Shown in pieces: positions 28,368 through 38,430 of a stretch of DNA of 64,000 bases; the stretch's first letter is position 1, and each line of letters starts with the position of its first letter. Under the pieces are notes generated by a model that saw only the letters and a list, made by a program, of their open reading frames with translations, was not told where the DNA came from and did not search any database. The stretch lies in contig JAQBYB010000002.1 of NCBI GenBank assembly GCA_027624235.1, forward strand, positions 1 through 64,000, written 5' to 3'. The position numbers were made by a program, and so were the translations under genes. The DNA is from Pseudomonadota bacterium (GTDB taxonomy: Bacteria; Pseudomonadota; Alphaproteobacteria; Rhodospirillales; Casp-alpha2).

Positions 28368-30020
28368 TCACACACCATTCCTGGAAGGTGCCAGCAGAAT
28401 TCCCCCCGCCAAGGCGAAAAACATCAACAAAACTGTTATCCAGCCACCGAACCGGGAAAATGGTGTTCGCTCATCTAGTGCGACGGGAAGCGGGCTGTCG
28501 ATGACCCCTTCTCGGCCCAATCCCAACTTCTTAACGGTGCGTCCATACCCATCAATGACCCCGGAAATTCCGGTATTGGCGACGCGGACCAGGGGCAGGC
28601 CTTCTTCGACGGCGCGCAAGCGGGCGGCGGCGAAATGCTGGTAGGGCCCGAACGATTGTCCGAACCAGCCGTCATTGGTGAGGTTCAAAATCCATTGCGG
28701 GCGGTTTTCCGGATCGGCGACGTTGCCGGGGAAAATGACCTCATAGCAAATCAGTGGCGAAACCGGGGGCAAGCCGTCAAAAACAACCGTCCGAATTCCG
28801 GGGCCGGGCGAAAAATCCTGTCGTCCCGCCGTTAATTTTTCGATGGGCAAGATATCGCGGAACGGCACGTATTCTCCAAACGGCACCAAATGGTGCTTGT
28901 CATAGGTTGCCGTCACCCGGCCCTTGCCATCAATGGCGTGCAGGCTGTTCCAAATCCGCCTTGGCGTGACGCCGCGCGGCGTTGCCCGTGGGGCGCCGAC
29001 GATGATGAGGCCGCCCGGCGGCGCGGCGGCGCCCAATACCTGAGTCAGTCCGGGCGTATCGGTAAGGATATAAGGCACCGATGCTTCCGCCCAGATAATG
29101 TGGGTCGGCGGTTTGGCAGGCGGGGAACCCGCAGGCGCCATCGCCAGACTCATTTTCAACTGCTTTTGCACATGGCTGCGCCGCAATTCGGGTTTCCACT
29201 TCAAGGCTTGTGGGATATTCGGCTGCACCAACCTGAGCTGCACACCGGCGACGATTTCACTGGACGCGGACGCCAAGCGCACCTGGCCCCCGGTCCAGAC
29301 GACGCCGATAACCGCGAATATCGCCAACACGGGAACCCAACGACGGCGACGGCGGGACGACGCGCCATGATCCGCCAGCACCGCCGGCATCGCGGCGGCG
29401 GCGATGGTCAAAAGGCTCAACCCATAAACCCCGGTCACGGCGGCAAGTTGAATCATAGAATCCGACACCACCCATACCGTTCCGATCAGATTCCACGGAA
29501 ACCCGGTCAACGCCCAGCCGCGCACCCATTCCAGCAGTGTCCACAGGGCGCTGAAAACAATGACCCGGCCGACCGCGGACAACGGTCTTTTATCGAAAAC
29601 CAGGCGGCTCAAGGCGGAGGCGGCGCCCGTGAACAGGCCCATGCCCGCGGCCATGGCGCTAATCGCGATTGGCGCCATCCAGCCGTATTGGGGTGCATCG
29701 ACGAAAAAGGCCGACCCGATCCAGGACAGGCCCGCCGCCGAATGGCCGAAACCAAACCACCAGCCGCCGGAAAAGGACCGGGCCACGCCGGGGCTGTCCT
29801 CGACGATCCACAACAGGCCGGTGAACGCCGGGATCAATAACACCAGAAAATAAACAGGCGGCAGCGCCATTGCCGCCAACACGCCCAGCCCGGCAAGCGC
29901 CACCCAGCGGCGCCACCCCATCAACCCGGACAGGCGGCGGCGCAGCGCATCCAGATGTCGCTGCCCGGCGGCATCCCCTGTTTCTCCCGAAGCCGTGCTA
30001 TTTGAAGGGTGGCCGTTCAT
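28368..30020 (-). CDS. lnt: Apolipoprotein N-acyltransferase
   Basis: This 550-residue inner-membrane enzyme adds the third acyl chain to lipoproteins. Six to seven N-terminal spans precede a periplasmic nitrilase-like domain with the catalytic triad: Glu in IIWAEASVPYIL, Lys in YDKHHLVPFGEYVPF and Cys in PLICYEVIFP. A last span (ITVLLMFFALAGGILL) anchors the C terminus. Its ATG overlaps the ybeY stop codon, so it is translationally coupled. A CorC-like gene usually found between ybeY and lnt in related genomes is absent. Confidence 0.95.
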   Translation of the reverse strand: MNGHPSNSTASGETGDAAGQRHLDALRRRLSGLMGWRRWVALAGLGVLAAMALPPVYFLVLLIPAFTGLLWIVEDSPGVARSFSGGWWFGFGHSAAGLSWIGSAFFVDAPQYGWMAPIAISAMAAGMGLFTGAASALSRLVFDKRPLSAVGRVIVFSALWTLLEWVRGWALTGFPWNLIGTVWVVSDSMIQLAAVTGVYGLSLLTIAAAAMPAVLADHGASSRRRRRWVPVLAIFAVIGVVWTGGQVRLASASSEIVAGVQLRLVQPNIPQALKWKPELRRSHVQKQLKMSLAMAPAGSPPAKPPTHIIWAEASVPYILTDTPGLTQVLGAAAPPGGLIIVGAPRATPRGVTPRRIWNSLHAIDGKGRVTATYDKHHLVPFGEYVPFRDILPIEKLTAGRQDFSPGPGIRTVVFDGLPPVSPLICYEVIFPGNVADPENRPQWILNLTNDGWFGQSFGPYQHFAAARLRAVEEGLPLVRVANTGISGVIDGYGRTVKKLGLGREGVIDSPLPVALDERTPFSRFGGWITVLLMFFALAGGILLAPSRNGV

Positions 30021-30578
30021 TGGTTTTGAACATCGCCCTTGCTATGTTTACCAGGGCCGTCTTCATACGGGTTCCTAATATCGAGACCGGCAAGAACCTT
30101 GATTTCCAGCGTTTCCATCGCCTTGGCCATGACGTCCGTTTGATGATCAAAGCCGAGAAGGTGAAGCATGCCATGGACGATCAGGTGACAGAAATGATCC
30201 GCAAGTGGTTTGCCTTGGCTTTCGGCCTCGGCGGCGATGGTTTCAAACGCAACGATAATGTCGCCTAACAATTTGGGCTCTCCGGGAGGGGCGGGCGGCT
30301 CATCCGGTCCTGCAGACGGAAACGACAGAACGTTGGTCGCTTTGTCCTGGCCTCTGAAATCACGGTTGAGTTCCCGAATGACGGCATCATCGGCGAGAAC
30401 GATACTGACCTCCGCGCCGGGATCGTCTTTGGCCTTGGATGGCACAAGCGCCGCTTGATAGGCGGCATCGGCGGCGTCCAGGCAAAGTGTCGCCGCCGTC
30501 GGCAATGCCGCCGCCCACTGCGGGCAAGTGACGTTAACGCCGATGTCCAGGGTCGCCATAATAGTCAGGGATACCGGC

Positions 30579-30592
<14 letters not shown>
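30017..30592 (-). CDS. ybeY: Endoribonuclease YbeY
   Basis: This 191-residue zinc-dependent RNase acts in 16S 3'-end maturation and 70S quality control. The zinc motif HGMLHLLGFDH (H-x3-H-x5-H) is intact near residue 140, preceded by ATNVLSFP. The 14-bp overlap with phoH is typical of this pair. An internal ATG (MATLDIGVNV) 12 codons later could be the real start. Confidence 0.93.
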
Positions 30593-31639
<1,047 letters not shown>

Positions 31640-31643
<4 letters not shown>

Positions 31644-33055
31644 GCGCTGGCCCTTTTATTTTCCCTGACGGGGGCGCCGGTATTCGCCCTGACAGGGTTG
31701 CCGGTCAGACTGTTGGCGTGGGCATCAATAATTAGAAGTTCCTGGATGGCGCCCATTGCCCCCCCTTCGCCGTCCATATGAACCGCCTGCATGTAGGGAC
31801 TGCGCCCGACCAATTGGCCCGGCAGTCGGCCGGGGCGATCAAGCAACACCGCCATCACCTGGCCGACGCAAGACCGGTTGAATGCCAATTGCTGCGCGTT
31901 CAACAGACCCTGGAGGGTCGCCAGACGTTCGCCCTTTACATCCTCAGCGACATGGTTTTCCATCACCGCCGCCGGGGTTCCGGGCCGGGGACTGTATTTA
32001 AAGGAATAGGCCTGGATGAACCCGACCTCTTCCACCAGCTTCATGGTCTCGGCGAAATCCGCATCGGTTTCGCCGGGAAAGCCGACAATGAAATCGGATG
32101 AAAGCCCGATATCGGGCCGAACCGCACGCAACCGATCAACCAGACGCCGGTAGTCATCGGCGTTATGGCGCCGGTTCATGGCCTTCAGAACGACATCCGA
32201 GCCGGATTGTACCGGCAGATGCAAAAACGGCATTAGCGCAATGACGTCCCGATGCGCGGCGATCAATTCTTCATCCATGTCGGCGGGGTATGAGGTCAAG
32301 TAACGAATACGCTCGATCCCATCGATCGCCGCGACCTCGGCAATCAAACGGCCCAAGCCCCAATCTCCCCCTGAGGACCCGTCAGCAGCGGCGCCTTTGT
32401 AATTATTCACATTCTGACCCAACAGCGTGATCTCGCGGACGCCGATCGCCGCCAACTGCCCGGCTTCGGCCAGCACGGCAGCGGCGGGGCGTGAATATTC
32501 GGCGCCACGGGTATAGGGAACGACACAAAACGTGCAGAATTTGTCACAGCCTTCCTGGACCGTCAAAAAAGCAGCGCTTTCGGCATGTCCCTCCGGCCTA
32601 GCGGAATTCGCCGATGACACCGGAGCCGGCAGGAAGTCGAATTTGGGCTCGACCGGGAAGTCGGTGTCCAGCACCACATCCCCGGCGCGTCCGGCGCGCG
32701 CCACCATTTCACCTAAGCGGTGATAGGTCTGCGGTCCGAAGACCATGTCCACATAAGGGGCGCGCGACAGAATCTCTTCACCCTCGGCCTGGGCGACGCA
32801 CCCCGCCACAGCCAAAATCATGCGTCCGCCGCCTTCTTCCTTGGCTATTTTAAGGCGTCTGAGACGCCCCAGTTCCGAATACACCTTTTCGGCCGCTTTT
32901 TCGCGGATATGACAGGTGTTGAGGATCACCATGTCGGCGTCATCGGGGGCATCGGCCTGGACATAGCCCAAGGGCGCCAGAACATCGGCCATACGACCCG
33001 AGTCGTAGACGTTCATCTGGCAGCCATAGGTTTTGATATAAAGTTTTTTTGCCAA
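31640..33055 (-). CDS. miaB: tRNA-2-methylthio-N6-dimethylallyladenosine synthase
   Basis: This 471-residue radical-SAM methylthiotransferase modifies A37 of tRNAs reading UNN codons. It has the N-terminal UPF0004 domain with cluster cysteines ([30 protein letters not shown]), then the radical-SAM motif CDKFCTFC (C-x3-C-x2-C), and a TRAM domain at the C terminus. The start appears to be TTG at 33055. It is the first gene of the miaB-phoH-ybeY-lnt run. Confidence 0.95.
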
Positions 33056-33085
33056 ATGTCTCTACACTATGCCAATCGCCGACGC

Positions 33086-33505
33086 TTACTTTTTTCGATC
33101 CAAAGGAACGCCATAAAGCTCCAGGCGGTGGCCGACAAGCTTCATTCCGTGCGCCTTGGCGATTTTTTTCTGCAAGGCTTCGATTTCCTCATTTTGAAAT
33201 TCGATAACATTACCGGTCTGAATATCGATCAAATGGTCGTGGTGCTCGGTTGAGGCCTCTTCATACCGTGACCGGCCATCGCCGAAATCATGCCTTTCAA
33301 GGATGTTGGACTCCTCGAACAGGCGTACCGTCCGGTAAACAGTGGCGATAGAAATGCGCGAATCCAACGCATTCGCCCGCCGGTGGACCTCTTCAACGTC
33401 GGGGTGGTCGTCTGCCGAAGACAACACCCGGGCAATCACCCGGCGCTGTTCGGTCATTTTCATGCCCTTTTCAACACAAAGGCGTTCGATTTTATTTTCC
33501 GGCAT
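33086..33505 (-). CDS. fur: Ferric uptake regulator Fur
   Basis: This 139-residue Fur-family regulator has the winged helix (GMKMTEQRRVIARVLSSADDHPDVEEVHRRA; ISIATVYRTVRLFEESNIL) and the metal-site sequences EASTEHHDHLIDIQTG and IEFQNEEIE. C-terminal CxxC pairs are absent, as often in alphaproteobacterial Fur/Mur, which may sense manganese. It lies 30 bp before miaB, in the conserved fur-miaB order. The window thus holds two Fur-family regulators. Confidence 0.92.
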   Translation of the reverse strand: MPENKIERLCVEKGMKMTEQRRVIARVLSSADDHPDVEEVHRRANALDSRISIATVYRTVRLFEESNILERHDFGDGRSRYEEASTEHHDHLIDIQTGNVIEFQNEEIEALQKKIAKAHGMKLVGHRLELYGVPLDRKK

Positions 33506-33536
33506 AGCCTCTCCCTGGACCGGAACGCATCATGTC

Positions 33537-33950
33537 TTAGCGACGGCGCTTGCGCGGTTTCGTGCCCAGCCCGATTTTCTTTGCCAAATTGCTGCGGTGC
33601 TTGGCGTAATTCGGCGCCACCATTGGATAATCCGCCGGCAACCCCCAACGTTTGCGATATTCATCAGGCGTCAAGTTATAGGCCGTTTTCAGATGCCGTT
33701 TGAGCATCTTTAGCTTTTTGCCATCTTCAAGACAGATGATGAAATCGGCGGATATCGATTTTTTGACCGCGACCGCGGGACGCGGGCGCTCGGGGATCAA
33801 GGATGAGCTGCCAACACCCGCAAGCGTTTTGTAAACATCTTGAATCAATTGCGGCAAATCACTGGGCGCGATACTGTTGTTGCCCGCATGCGCGGAAACG
33901 ATTTCGGTCGTCAACTCCAGCAATTCGCTTATATTAGGCTTATCGGTCAT
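33537..33950 (-). CDS. MucR/Ros family zinc-finger regulator
   Basis: This 137-residue regulator belongs to the Ros/MucR family found almost only in alphaproteobacteria. It contains the prokaryotic zinc-finger region starting at FIICLEDGKKLKMLKRHL and continuing with the signature LTPDEYRKRWGLPADYPMVAPNYAKHRSNLAKKIGLG. Only one Cys is present at the finger (CLED), so the zinc site is non-canonical, as in several MucR proteins. Family members silence AT-rich genes and control exopolysaccharide and motility. Confidence 0.92.
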   Translation of the reverse strand: MTDKPNISELLELTTEIVSAHAGNNSIAPSDLPQLIQDVYKTLAGVGSSSLIPERPRPAVAVKKSISADFIICLEDGKKLKMLKRHLKTAYNLTPDEYRKRWGLPADYPMVAPNYAKHRSNLAKKIGLGTKPRKRRR

Positions 33951-34021
33951 GGGCGATTTTCCTCACTGATACAAATTCCCTGGACAAAATCAGGCCTGCC
34001 ACGGGATTTTCGGAATTATCG

Positions 34022-34045
34022 GCCTCTTATGGAGGCGCTCTTTTT
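34022..34045 (+). terminator. Plus-strand terminator-like hairpin upstream of TusA-like gene
   Basis: GCCTC-TTATG-GAGGC followed by GCTCTTTTT on the plus strand looks like an intrinsic terminator, yet no plus-strand gene ends here: mucR reads away and the TusA-like gene begins 67 bp later. It could end a short RNA from the mucR-tusA divergent region or attenuate the TusA-like gene. Confidence 0.5.
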
Positions 34046-34111
34046 AAGAAATCATTCAATCAAGAACTGTTTTAGCCTAATAAATAAACCCCCGCCGGGC
34101 AAGTAAGAACA

Positions 34112-34396
34112 ATGAATAGCGACAAAAAAGACAACAAGGATACTGAAATAGACTTCTTCATTGATATAACAGGAGAAGTCTGCCCTCTTACTTTTGTAAA
34201 AACCAAACTACTGATCGAAAGCATGTCGGCTGGGCAGATCGCTGAAGTGCGGCTCAAGGGCCGGGAGCCTTTGGAAAACGTCCCCCGTTCCGTCACCGAC
34301 CACGGCCACCGCGTTATCAGCCTTGTGCCGGAAAGCCCGACGGAGCCCGCCGACGGCATTCACCGCCTCATTCTTAAAAAAGCCCCCGAGTCTTGA
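34112..34396 (+). CDS. TusA-like sulfur carrier protein
   Basis: This 94-residue protein has the TusA/SirA fold. The active-site Cys is in DITGEVCPLTFVKTKLLIE (about residue 24), with the CPxx motif at the start of helix 1, and VPRSVTDHGHRVISL gives the later strands. It would carry persulfide sulfur to an acceptor, for example in tRNA thiolation or sulfur metabolism. It stands alone on the plus strand between mucR and tsaB, so the partner is not indicated. Its ribosome-binding site is weak. Confidence 0.85.
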   Translation: MNSDKKDNKDTEIDFFIDITGEVCPLTFVKTKLLIESMSAGQIAEVRLKGREPLENVPRSVTDHGHRVISLVPESPTEPADGIHRLILKKAPES

Positions 34397-34428
34397 AAAT
34401 TCCGCATAAAACGCCCAGGACGCCTTGA

Positions 34429-35133
34429 TCAGGGCCTGAGCCGACCACCGTCTTTCGGGACCTTCGCGTCGGGAGGCCTCAAATAAAGCGGCCGTGGCCG
34501 CTCGATCGGTGTCTCTGGAGACCATCGGCTTGCCGCCAGGGCGGCCAGGGTCCCGGCATCAGGCGCTTCGGGGGCATTGCTTAAAGCAACCTCCAGCCCG
34601 GCCCCGTCCAATGCGGCGACGGCGCGCGGGCCGGCGTCACCGGCGATGACAACACGCCCCCCCGTGATCGATACACCGGCCAGCACCGCCGCCAGGGCGT
34701 CGGGCAAAACCGCTTGGGGCGGGGACAACGGCGCAAGGCCGGCGGCAAAGACCTGAACAAAGATATCGTCGCGCTTGGATTCGATCGCCACTAATAGGGT
34801 TGCGCCGTCCCGCTCAGACGCCTGAACACCGGCGGCAACGACCTCAAGAGTGGTGACGCCCATACACGCCAGGTCGCCTGCCAGGGCCAGCCCCCGGGCG
34901 GCGGCCAGGCCAATGCGAAGACCGGTGAATGAGCCCGGCCCCGTGGTCACGGCCAACAGATCAAGGTCCTGATAAGCCTTTCCCGCCTCCTCCATAACGT
35001 CGGCGATCATTCCCATCAGGTGTTCCGCCTGGCCCCGCGCCATCGCTTCGAAGCGCCGCGCAATGATTTTCCCGTCGTCGCTAAGGGCGGCCGAGCAAGC
35101 GGACGCCGCCGTATCAAACCCAAGAACAAGCAT
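34429..35133 (-). CDS. tsaB: tRNA threonylcarbamoyladenosine biosynthesis protein TsaB
   Basis: This 234-residue actin-like ATPase-fold protein supports TsaD in making t6A37. It starts with [17 protein letters not shown], and [21 protein letters not shown] (about residues 63-83) is the family signature. The C-terminal half is Ala-rich and variable. In related genomes rimI usually follows; here it does not. tsaD and tsaE are not in the window. Confidence 0.93.
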   Translation of the reverse strand: MLVLGFDTAASACSAALSDDGKIIARRFEAMARGQAEHLMGMIADVMEEAGKAYQDLDLLAVTTGPGSFTGLRIGLAAARGLALAGDLACMGVTTLEVVAAGVQASERDGATLLVAIESKRDDIFVQVFAAGLAPLSPPQAVLPDALAAVLAGVSITGGRVVIAGDAGPRAVAALDGAGLEVALSNAPEAPDAGTLAALAASRWSPETPIERPRPLYLRPPDAKVPKDGGRLRP

Positions 35134-35149
35134 TGCTTAAGTCTCTTTT

Positions 35150-35740
35150 CTAGATCACCGAACAGTCCTCATTGAAATCAGGCCGGGGGCTACGCGGAAA
35201 CAGATCCTCCTCGCTGCCGTAACCGATACTGCAAAGGAAGTTGGAGCGAACCTCCGTTCCGGCAAAAAATTCCTCGTCAACGGCGGCGTTATCGAACCCC
35301 GACATCGGCCCGCAATCGAGGCCCAGCGCACGCGCGGCCAGCATCAAATAGGCCCCTTGCAAGGTAGCATTGCGAAAGGCGGTGGTCTCAATCAAGGGCT
35401 GGTTTCCGGCGAACCACGACCGGGCGTCGGTGTGGGGGAACAGAACGCCCAGCCGGTCATAAAATTTCATATCCTGGCCGATGATAGCGGTCACCGGGGC
35501 GGCCATGATTTTTTTCACGTTTCCTTCAAGTAAATGAGGCTTCAAACGCGCCTTGGCTTCATCCGAAACCACGAAAACAATCCGGGCCGGACAGCAATTG
35601 GCGCTGGTCGGGCCCATTTTGGCCAGGTCCCAGACGGCCTTGAGCAAATCCACCGCCACCGGCCTGTCCAGCCAGCCATTACGGGTGCGGGCCTTGGTGA
35701 AAAGCTGGTCGAGGGCTTCTTGGGTTAGGGCATCTGTCAC
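35150..35740 (-). CDS. Nitroreductase family protein, RutE/HadB type
   Basis: This 196-residue FMN-dependent reductase begins with GTG after AGGAG. The segments LDQLFTKARTRNGW, GPTSANCCPARIVFV and LAARALGLDCGPMSGFDNAAVDEEFF match malonic-semialdehyde reductase-like nitroreductases. No pyrimidine-degradation (rut) genes adjoin, so the physiological substrate is open. It lies 16 bp before tsaB on the same strand. Confidence 0.85.
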   Translation of the reverse strand: MTDALTQEALDQLFTKARTRNGWLDRPVAVDLLKAVWDLAKMGPTSANCCPARIVFVVSDEAKARLKPHLLEGNVKKIMAAPVTAIIGQDMKFYDRLGVLFPHTDARSWFAGNQPLIETTAFRNATLQGAYLMLAARALGLDCGPMSGFDNAAVDEEFFAGTEVRSNFLCSIGYGSEEDLFPRSPRPDFNEDCSVI

Positions 35741-35853
35741 CGGAGTCTCCTGAAAGGGAATTGTTGAATGGGTTGCTGTTTTCAGTATGACACTTGTGTT
35801 CAGGCATGGAAGCGTGAAAAATTCAGATCAACGTCAATAATATGTGAGACCTC

Positions 35854-36897
35854 ATGGGCCTTGGACGAAGACTTCAAACCGTACTTTTGATTTTTATAGC
35901 CGCTTTCTCCGCGCATACCGCTGTGATCGCCGCGCCCCTCACCCCCGCCGCCAATGGCGCCGTCGTCGTCATGTATCATCGCTTCGGAGAGACAAAATAT
36001 CCCTCCACCAATATCACCCTCAAACAATTCGAGGCCCATCTCCAGGAATTAAAGTCGGGCCAATATAATGTATTGCCGCTGCTCGAAATCATTGCCGCCC
36101 TTCAGCGCGGCAACCCTCTTCCCGACCGAACCGTGGGGATAAGTATCGACGATGCCTACCTCTCCGTTTTCACCGAGGCTTGGCCGCGCCTCAAGAAAGC
36201 CGGGTTTCCGTTTACGGTGTTCGTCGCCACCGACCCCGTCGACAACTCCACGTCCGGCTTTATGAATTGGGACCAGATCAAGGAAATGGCTTTGGCCGGC
36301 GTCACCATCGGCGGCCATACGGGATCACACCTGCACATGCCGAATGCAGGCCGGGACAGGAACCTGGACGAGATAGCACGGTCGAAAAAGCGTTTTGAGG
36401 AAATGTTGGGCAATCCGCCCCGGCTTTTTGCCTACCCTTACGGCGAATCCAGTCTTGCCGTCCAAACGATGGCAAAAGACGCCGGTTACATCGCCGGTTT
36501 CGGGCAGCACTCGGGCGCCTTTGATGGCGGCTCGAACCTGTTCGATTTACCGCGCTTCGCCATGAATGAAAGTTATGCCGGGATGGATCGGTTTCGTTTG
36601 GTGATAGCCGCGCTTCCGCTCCCCGTTGCCGATATCACGCCCGCGGACCCGTTGATTACCACCATCAATCCTCCGGCCATGGGGTTTTCTTTCTTGGGCG
36701 ACGCCAAGGCCCTGGGCCGGCTGACCTGCTTTTCGTCGAATGCCGGCAAAACCAGGGTGGAACGTCTTGGCGAACGGCGAATTGAAATCAGGGTAGAGCA
36801 AGCATTTCCCACCGGCCGAACCCGGGTGAATTGCACACTCCCGACAAACAAGGGCCGCTGGCATTGGTTCGGACGCCAGTTCTACAGACCGGAGTAA
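35854..36897 (+). CDS. Exported polysaccharide deacetylase
   Basis: This 347-residue protein has a signal peptide (RRLQTVLLIFIAAFSAHTAVIA) followed by a NodB-type carbohydrate-esterase-4 domain. Catalytic elements are SIDDAYLS (the DD pair), the metal-binding HxxxH in GGHTGSHLHM, and RLFAYPYGESS. The C-terminal 100 residues form an extra beta-rich region with no recognised domain. It probably removes acetyl groups from a periplasmic or secreted polysaccharide or peptidoglycan. The gene is followed directly by two palindromic repeats. Confidence 0.9.
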   Translation: MGLGRRLQTVLLIFIAAFSAHTAVIAAPLTPAANGAVVVMYHRFGETKYPSTNITLKQFEAHLQELKSGQYNVLPLLEIIAALQRGNPLPDRTVGISIDDAYLSVFTEAWPRLKKAGFPFTVFVATDPVDNSTSGFMNWDQIKEMALAGVTIGGHTGSHLHMPNAGRDRNLDEIARSKKRFEEMLGNPPRLFAYPYGESSLAVQTMAKDAGYIAGFGQHSGAFDGGSNLFDLPRFAMNESYAGMDRFRLVIAALPLPVADITPADPLITTINPPAMGFSFLGDAKALGRLTCFSSNAGKTRVERLGERRIEIRVEQAFPTGRTRVNCTLPTNKGRWHWFGRQFYRPE

Positions 36898-36898
36898 A

Positions 36899-36941
36899 GC
36901 AAATCCCGAGCCGATGGTTACATCCGCGACGACGAATTTGC
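36899..36941. repeat. Dispersed palindromic repeat, copy B
   Basis: This 43-bp element begins one base after the deacetylase stop codon. It has outer ends GCAAAT / ATTTGC, like copy A. The inner hairpin is GCCGATG-GTTA-CATCCGC, with one C-C mismatch. Of the two arm positions changed relative to copy A, one keeps pairing. Confidence 0.75.
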
Positions 36942-36954
36942 GTTTAAACAAAGA

Positions 36955-36997
36955 GAAAATTCCGAGCCGATGGTTACATCCGCGACGACGAATTTGC
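36955..36997. repeat. Dispersed palindromic repeat, copy C
   Basis: This is a direct tandem of copy B at a 56-bp period; 37 consecutive bases (36906-36942 and 36962-36998) are identical. The left outer arm has decayed to GAAAAT. It ends 15 bp before the stop codon of the convergent Bax-like gene. Confidence 0.75.
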
Positions 36998-37012
36998 GGT
37001 AATAAAAGAGAT

Positions 37013-38125
37013 CTAGATAAGCGAGCGTGGGCCGGAATTTCCATCGCGCAACCGGGCGTCATCAAACCGGTGCAGATTGTTGCTTTCGATCAGGGCGCGG
37101 ATGCCTTGCACGTACTTTTCACCCCGCGCGGAATAATTTTTCAGGTTATCCACCAACAACAGGCCGTCCAACGGCGCGCCGTTGAGTCTGAGGCCGGAGC
37201 GAACTTTCCGCATCCCCCGGTAGGCCGCATGGGTGTTGAGGTTAAGCGCATAGGAGCGAACCGAATCGAGAAGATTGGGAAAGGCCCTGATCTTGTGCTT
37301 CTTATCTTCGTCGCGCTCAGTCGGGACCAAGTTTCCGGTCTTGGAGAACGTCCATTGTCCGAACATCGCGTTGCCCTCGCGCACAAAACGCGACGTGCCC
37401 CAACCGCTTTCCTCGGCCGCCTGAGCCAACGCCAGGGATGGGGGAATAATATCAACACGCTTCAACAGCGTTTCGATGAGGTTTTTCTTCACGCCGTAGC
37501 GTTCCGACATTACCATCAGCCAAAGCCGGTCCGCCGGGCCCGGTTTTTGACCCAGGCTTTGTTGGAAGTGAAGTTTCCAAAGCCGCTGACGGTCACGCAG
37601 AAGTTCCTCGTTGGCTTGCAGGACAAGCGGCAAAAGGGTCTGAAAGAAAAGCGACTTACGGAGCCCGGCTTCACGGATGTTTTTGATGTCACTGGGCAGG
37701 CTGGCCAGGAACAGACGCGGCACCGCGGCTTCGCCGGAACGAACAAGATCGAGATCATAGCCCAATTGATTGAATGTCTCCGACAGCGCCACCGTCGTTT
37801 TCAGGCGTTGCAAGCGATGTTGGCGATCATCTGATTCCACGGAGAAGAAACCGATCAGCGTATCGATGCCGGCCATCCTTACCGTGTTCGTTACGGCCTT
37901 CAGGGCGCGTTTACTCGCCGTCGGCGCCGCGATCTCGTGGGGGAAAATCTCAGCCGGGATCGGCGCATAGGCCGGCACTGGAACAGCGACGGAAACCGCA
38001 AGGCGGAGCGTCGCCTTCGGCGACGAGGGTTGATTTTCAATAGGATTGGTGACAACAGAATAAAACAGGCCTGTAATCAGACCGGCAACAGCGAGCAAGG
38101 CGCCGTGTTCAAAGCGAAACTTCAT
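37013..38125 (-). CDS. Bax-like glucosaminidase-domain protein
   Basis: This 370-residue membrane-anchored protein has an N-terminal signal anchor (ALLAVAGLITGLFYSVV), a Pro-rich linker and a C-terminal glucosaminidase (mannosyl-glycoprotein endo-beta-N-acetylglucosaminidase-like) domain: SLALAQAAEESGWGTSRFVREGNAMFGQWTF, with the catalytic Glu in AEESGWG, and AFPNLLDSVRSYALNLN later. It probably trims peptidoglycan. I start at ATG 38125; a GTG nine codons upstream is possible. It converges with the polysaccharide deacetylase, another cell-wall or glycan enzyme. Confidence 0.87.
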   Translation of the reverse strand: MKFRFEHGALLAVAGLITGLFYSVVTNPIENQPSSPKATLRLAVSVAVPVPAYAPIPAEIFPHEIAAPTASKRALKAVTNTVRMAGIDTLIGFFSVESDDRQHRLQRLKTTVALSETFNQLGYDLDLVRSGEAAVPRLFLASLPSDIKNIREAGLRKSLFFQTLLPLVLQANEELLRDRQRLWKLHFQQSLGQKPGPADRLWLMVMSERYGVKKNLIETLLKRVDIIPPSLALAQAAEESGWGTSRFVREGNAMFGQWTFSKTGNLVPTERDEDKKHKIRAFPNLLDSVRSYALNLNTHAAYRGMRKVRSGLRLNGAPLDGLLLVDNLKNYSARGEKYVQGIRALIESNNLHRFDDARLRDGNSGPRSLI

Positions 38126-38430
38126 AACCTGATATAAATTGAGCGACACCACCGGGCCGCTTCAACCCCTCATTTGCATAAACAAATCTCATATTTTCTT
38201 ATTATTATTATTGGTATTCCGTTCATTCTCCCCCCGAGTCGAGAGATCACGGAGCCATTTGGCCGGCAGTGTTGGTGGAGCTTCTAGCACAACGCCGACT
38301 CCAACACCAGCCTCTGTGCAAGGCAGTGTGGCAATATTGCACCGTACAATTTAAATTTTAAGGACTTTTTTTGTTGCCTGTCGCGCCGACGCCCGAAAAC
38401 ACCTTCAAAGAGTATAGGGACTACAAGGGG
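38126..38430. other. Intergenic region with no recognised gene
   Basis: These 305 bases separate the Bax-like gene from nfu. The left part is AT-rich (TATTTTCTTATTATTATTATTGG) and may carry the Bax-like promoter. A GTGTTGG / CCAACAC inverted repeat and a GCAATATTGC palindrome are present. No convincing ORF, tRNA or terminator was seen. Confidence 0.6.

Noticed and set aside
28890-29840. A 316-codon open frame antisense to lnt
   Set aside because: Basic, Arg/Gly-rich translation typical of the reverse strand of a GC-rich gene; lnt is certain on the other strand.
38139-38354. A 71-codon frame in the Bax-nfu intergenic region
   Set aside because: Low-complexity translation, no ribosome-binding site and no similarity to any protein I know.
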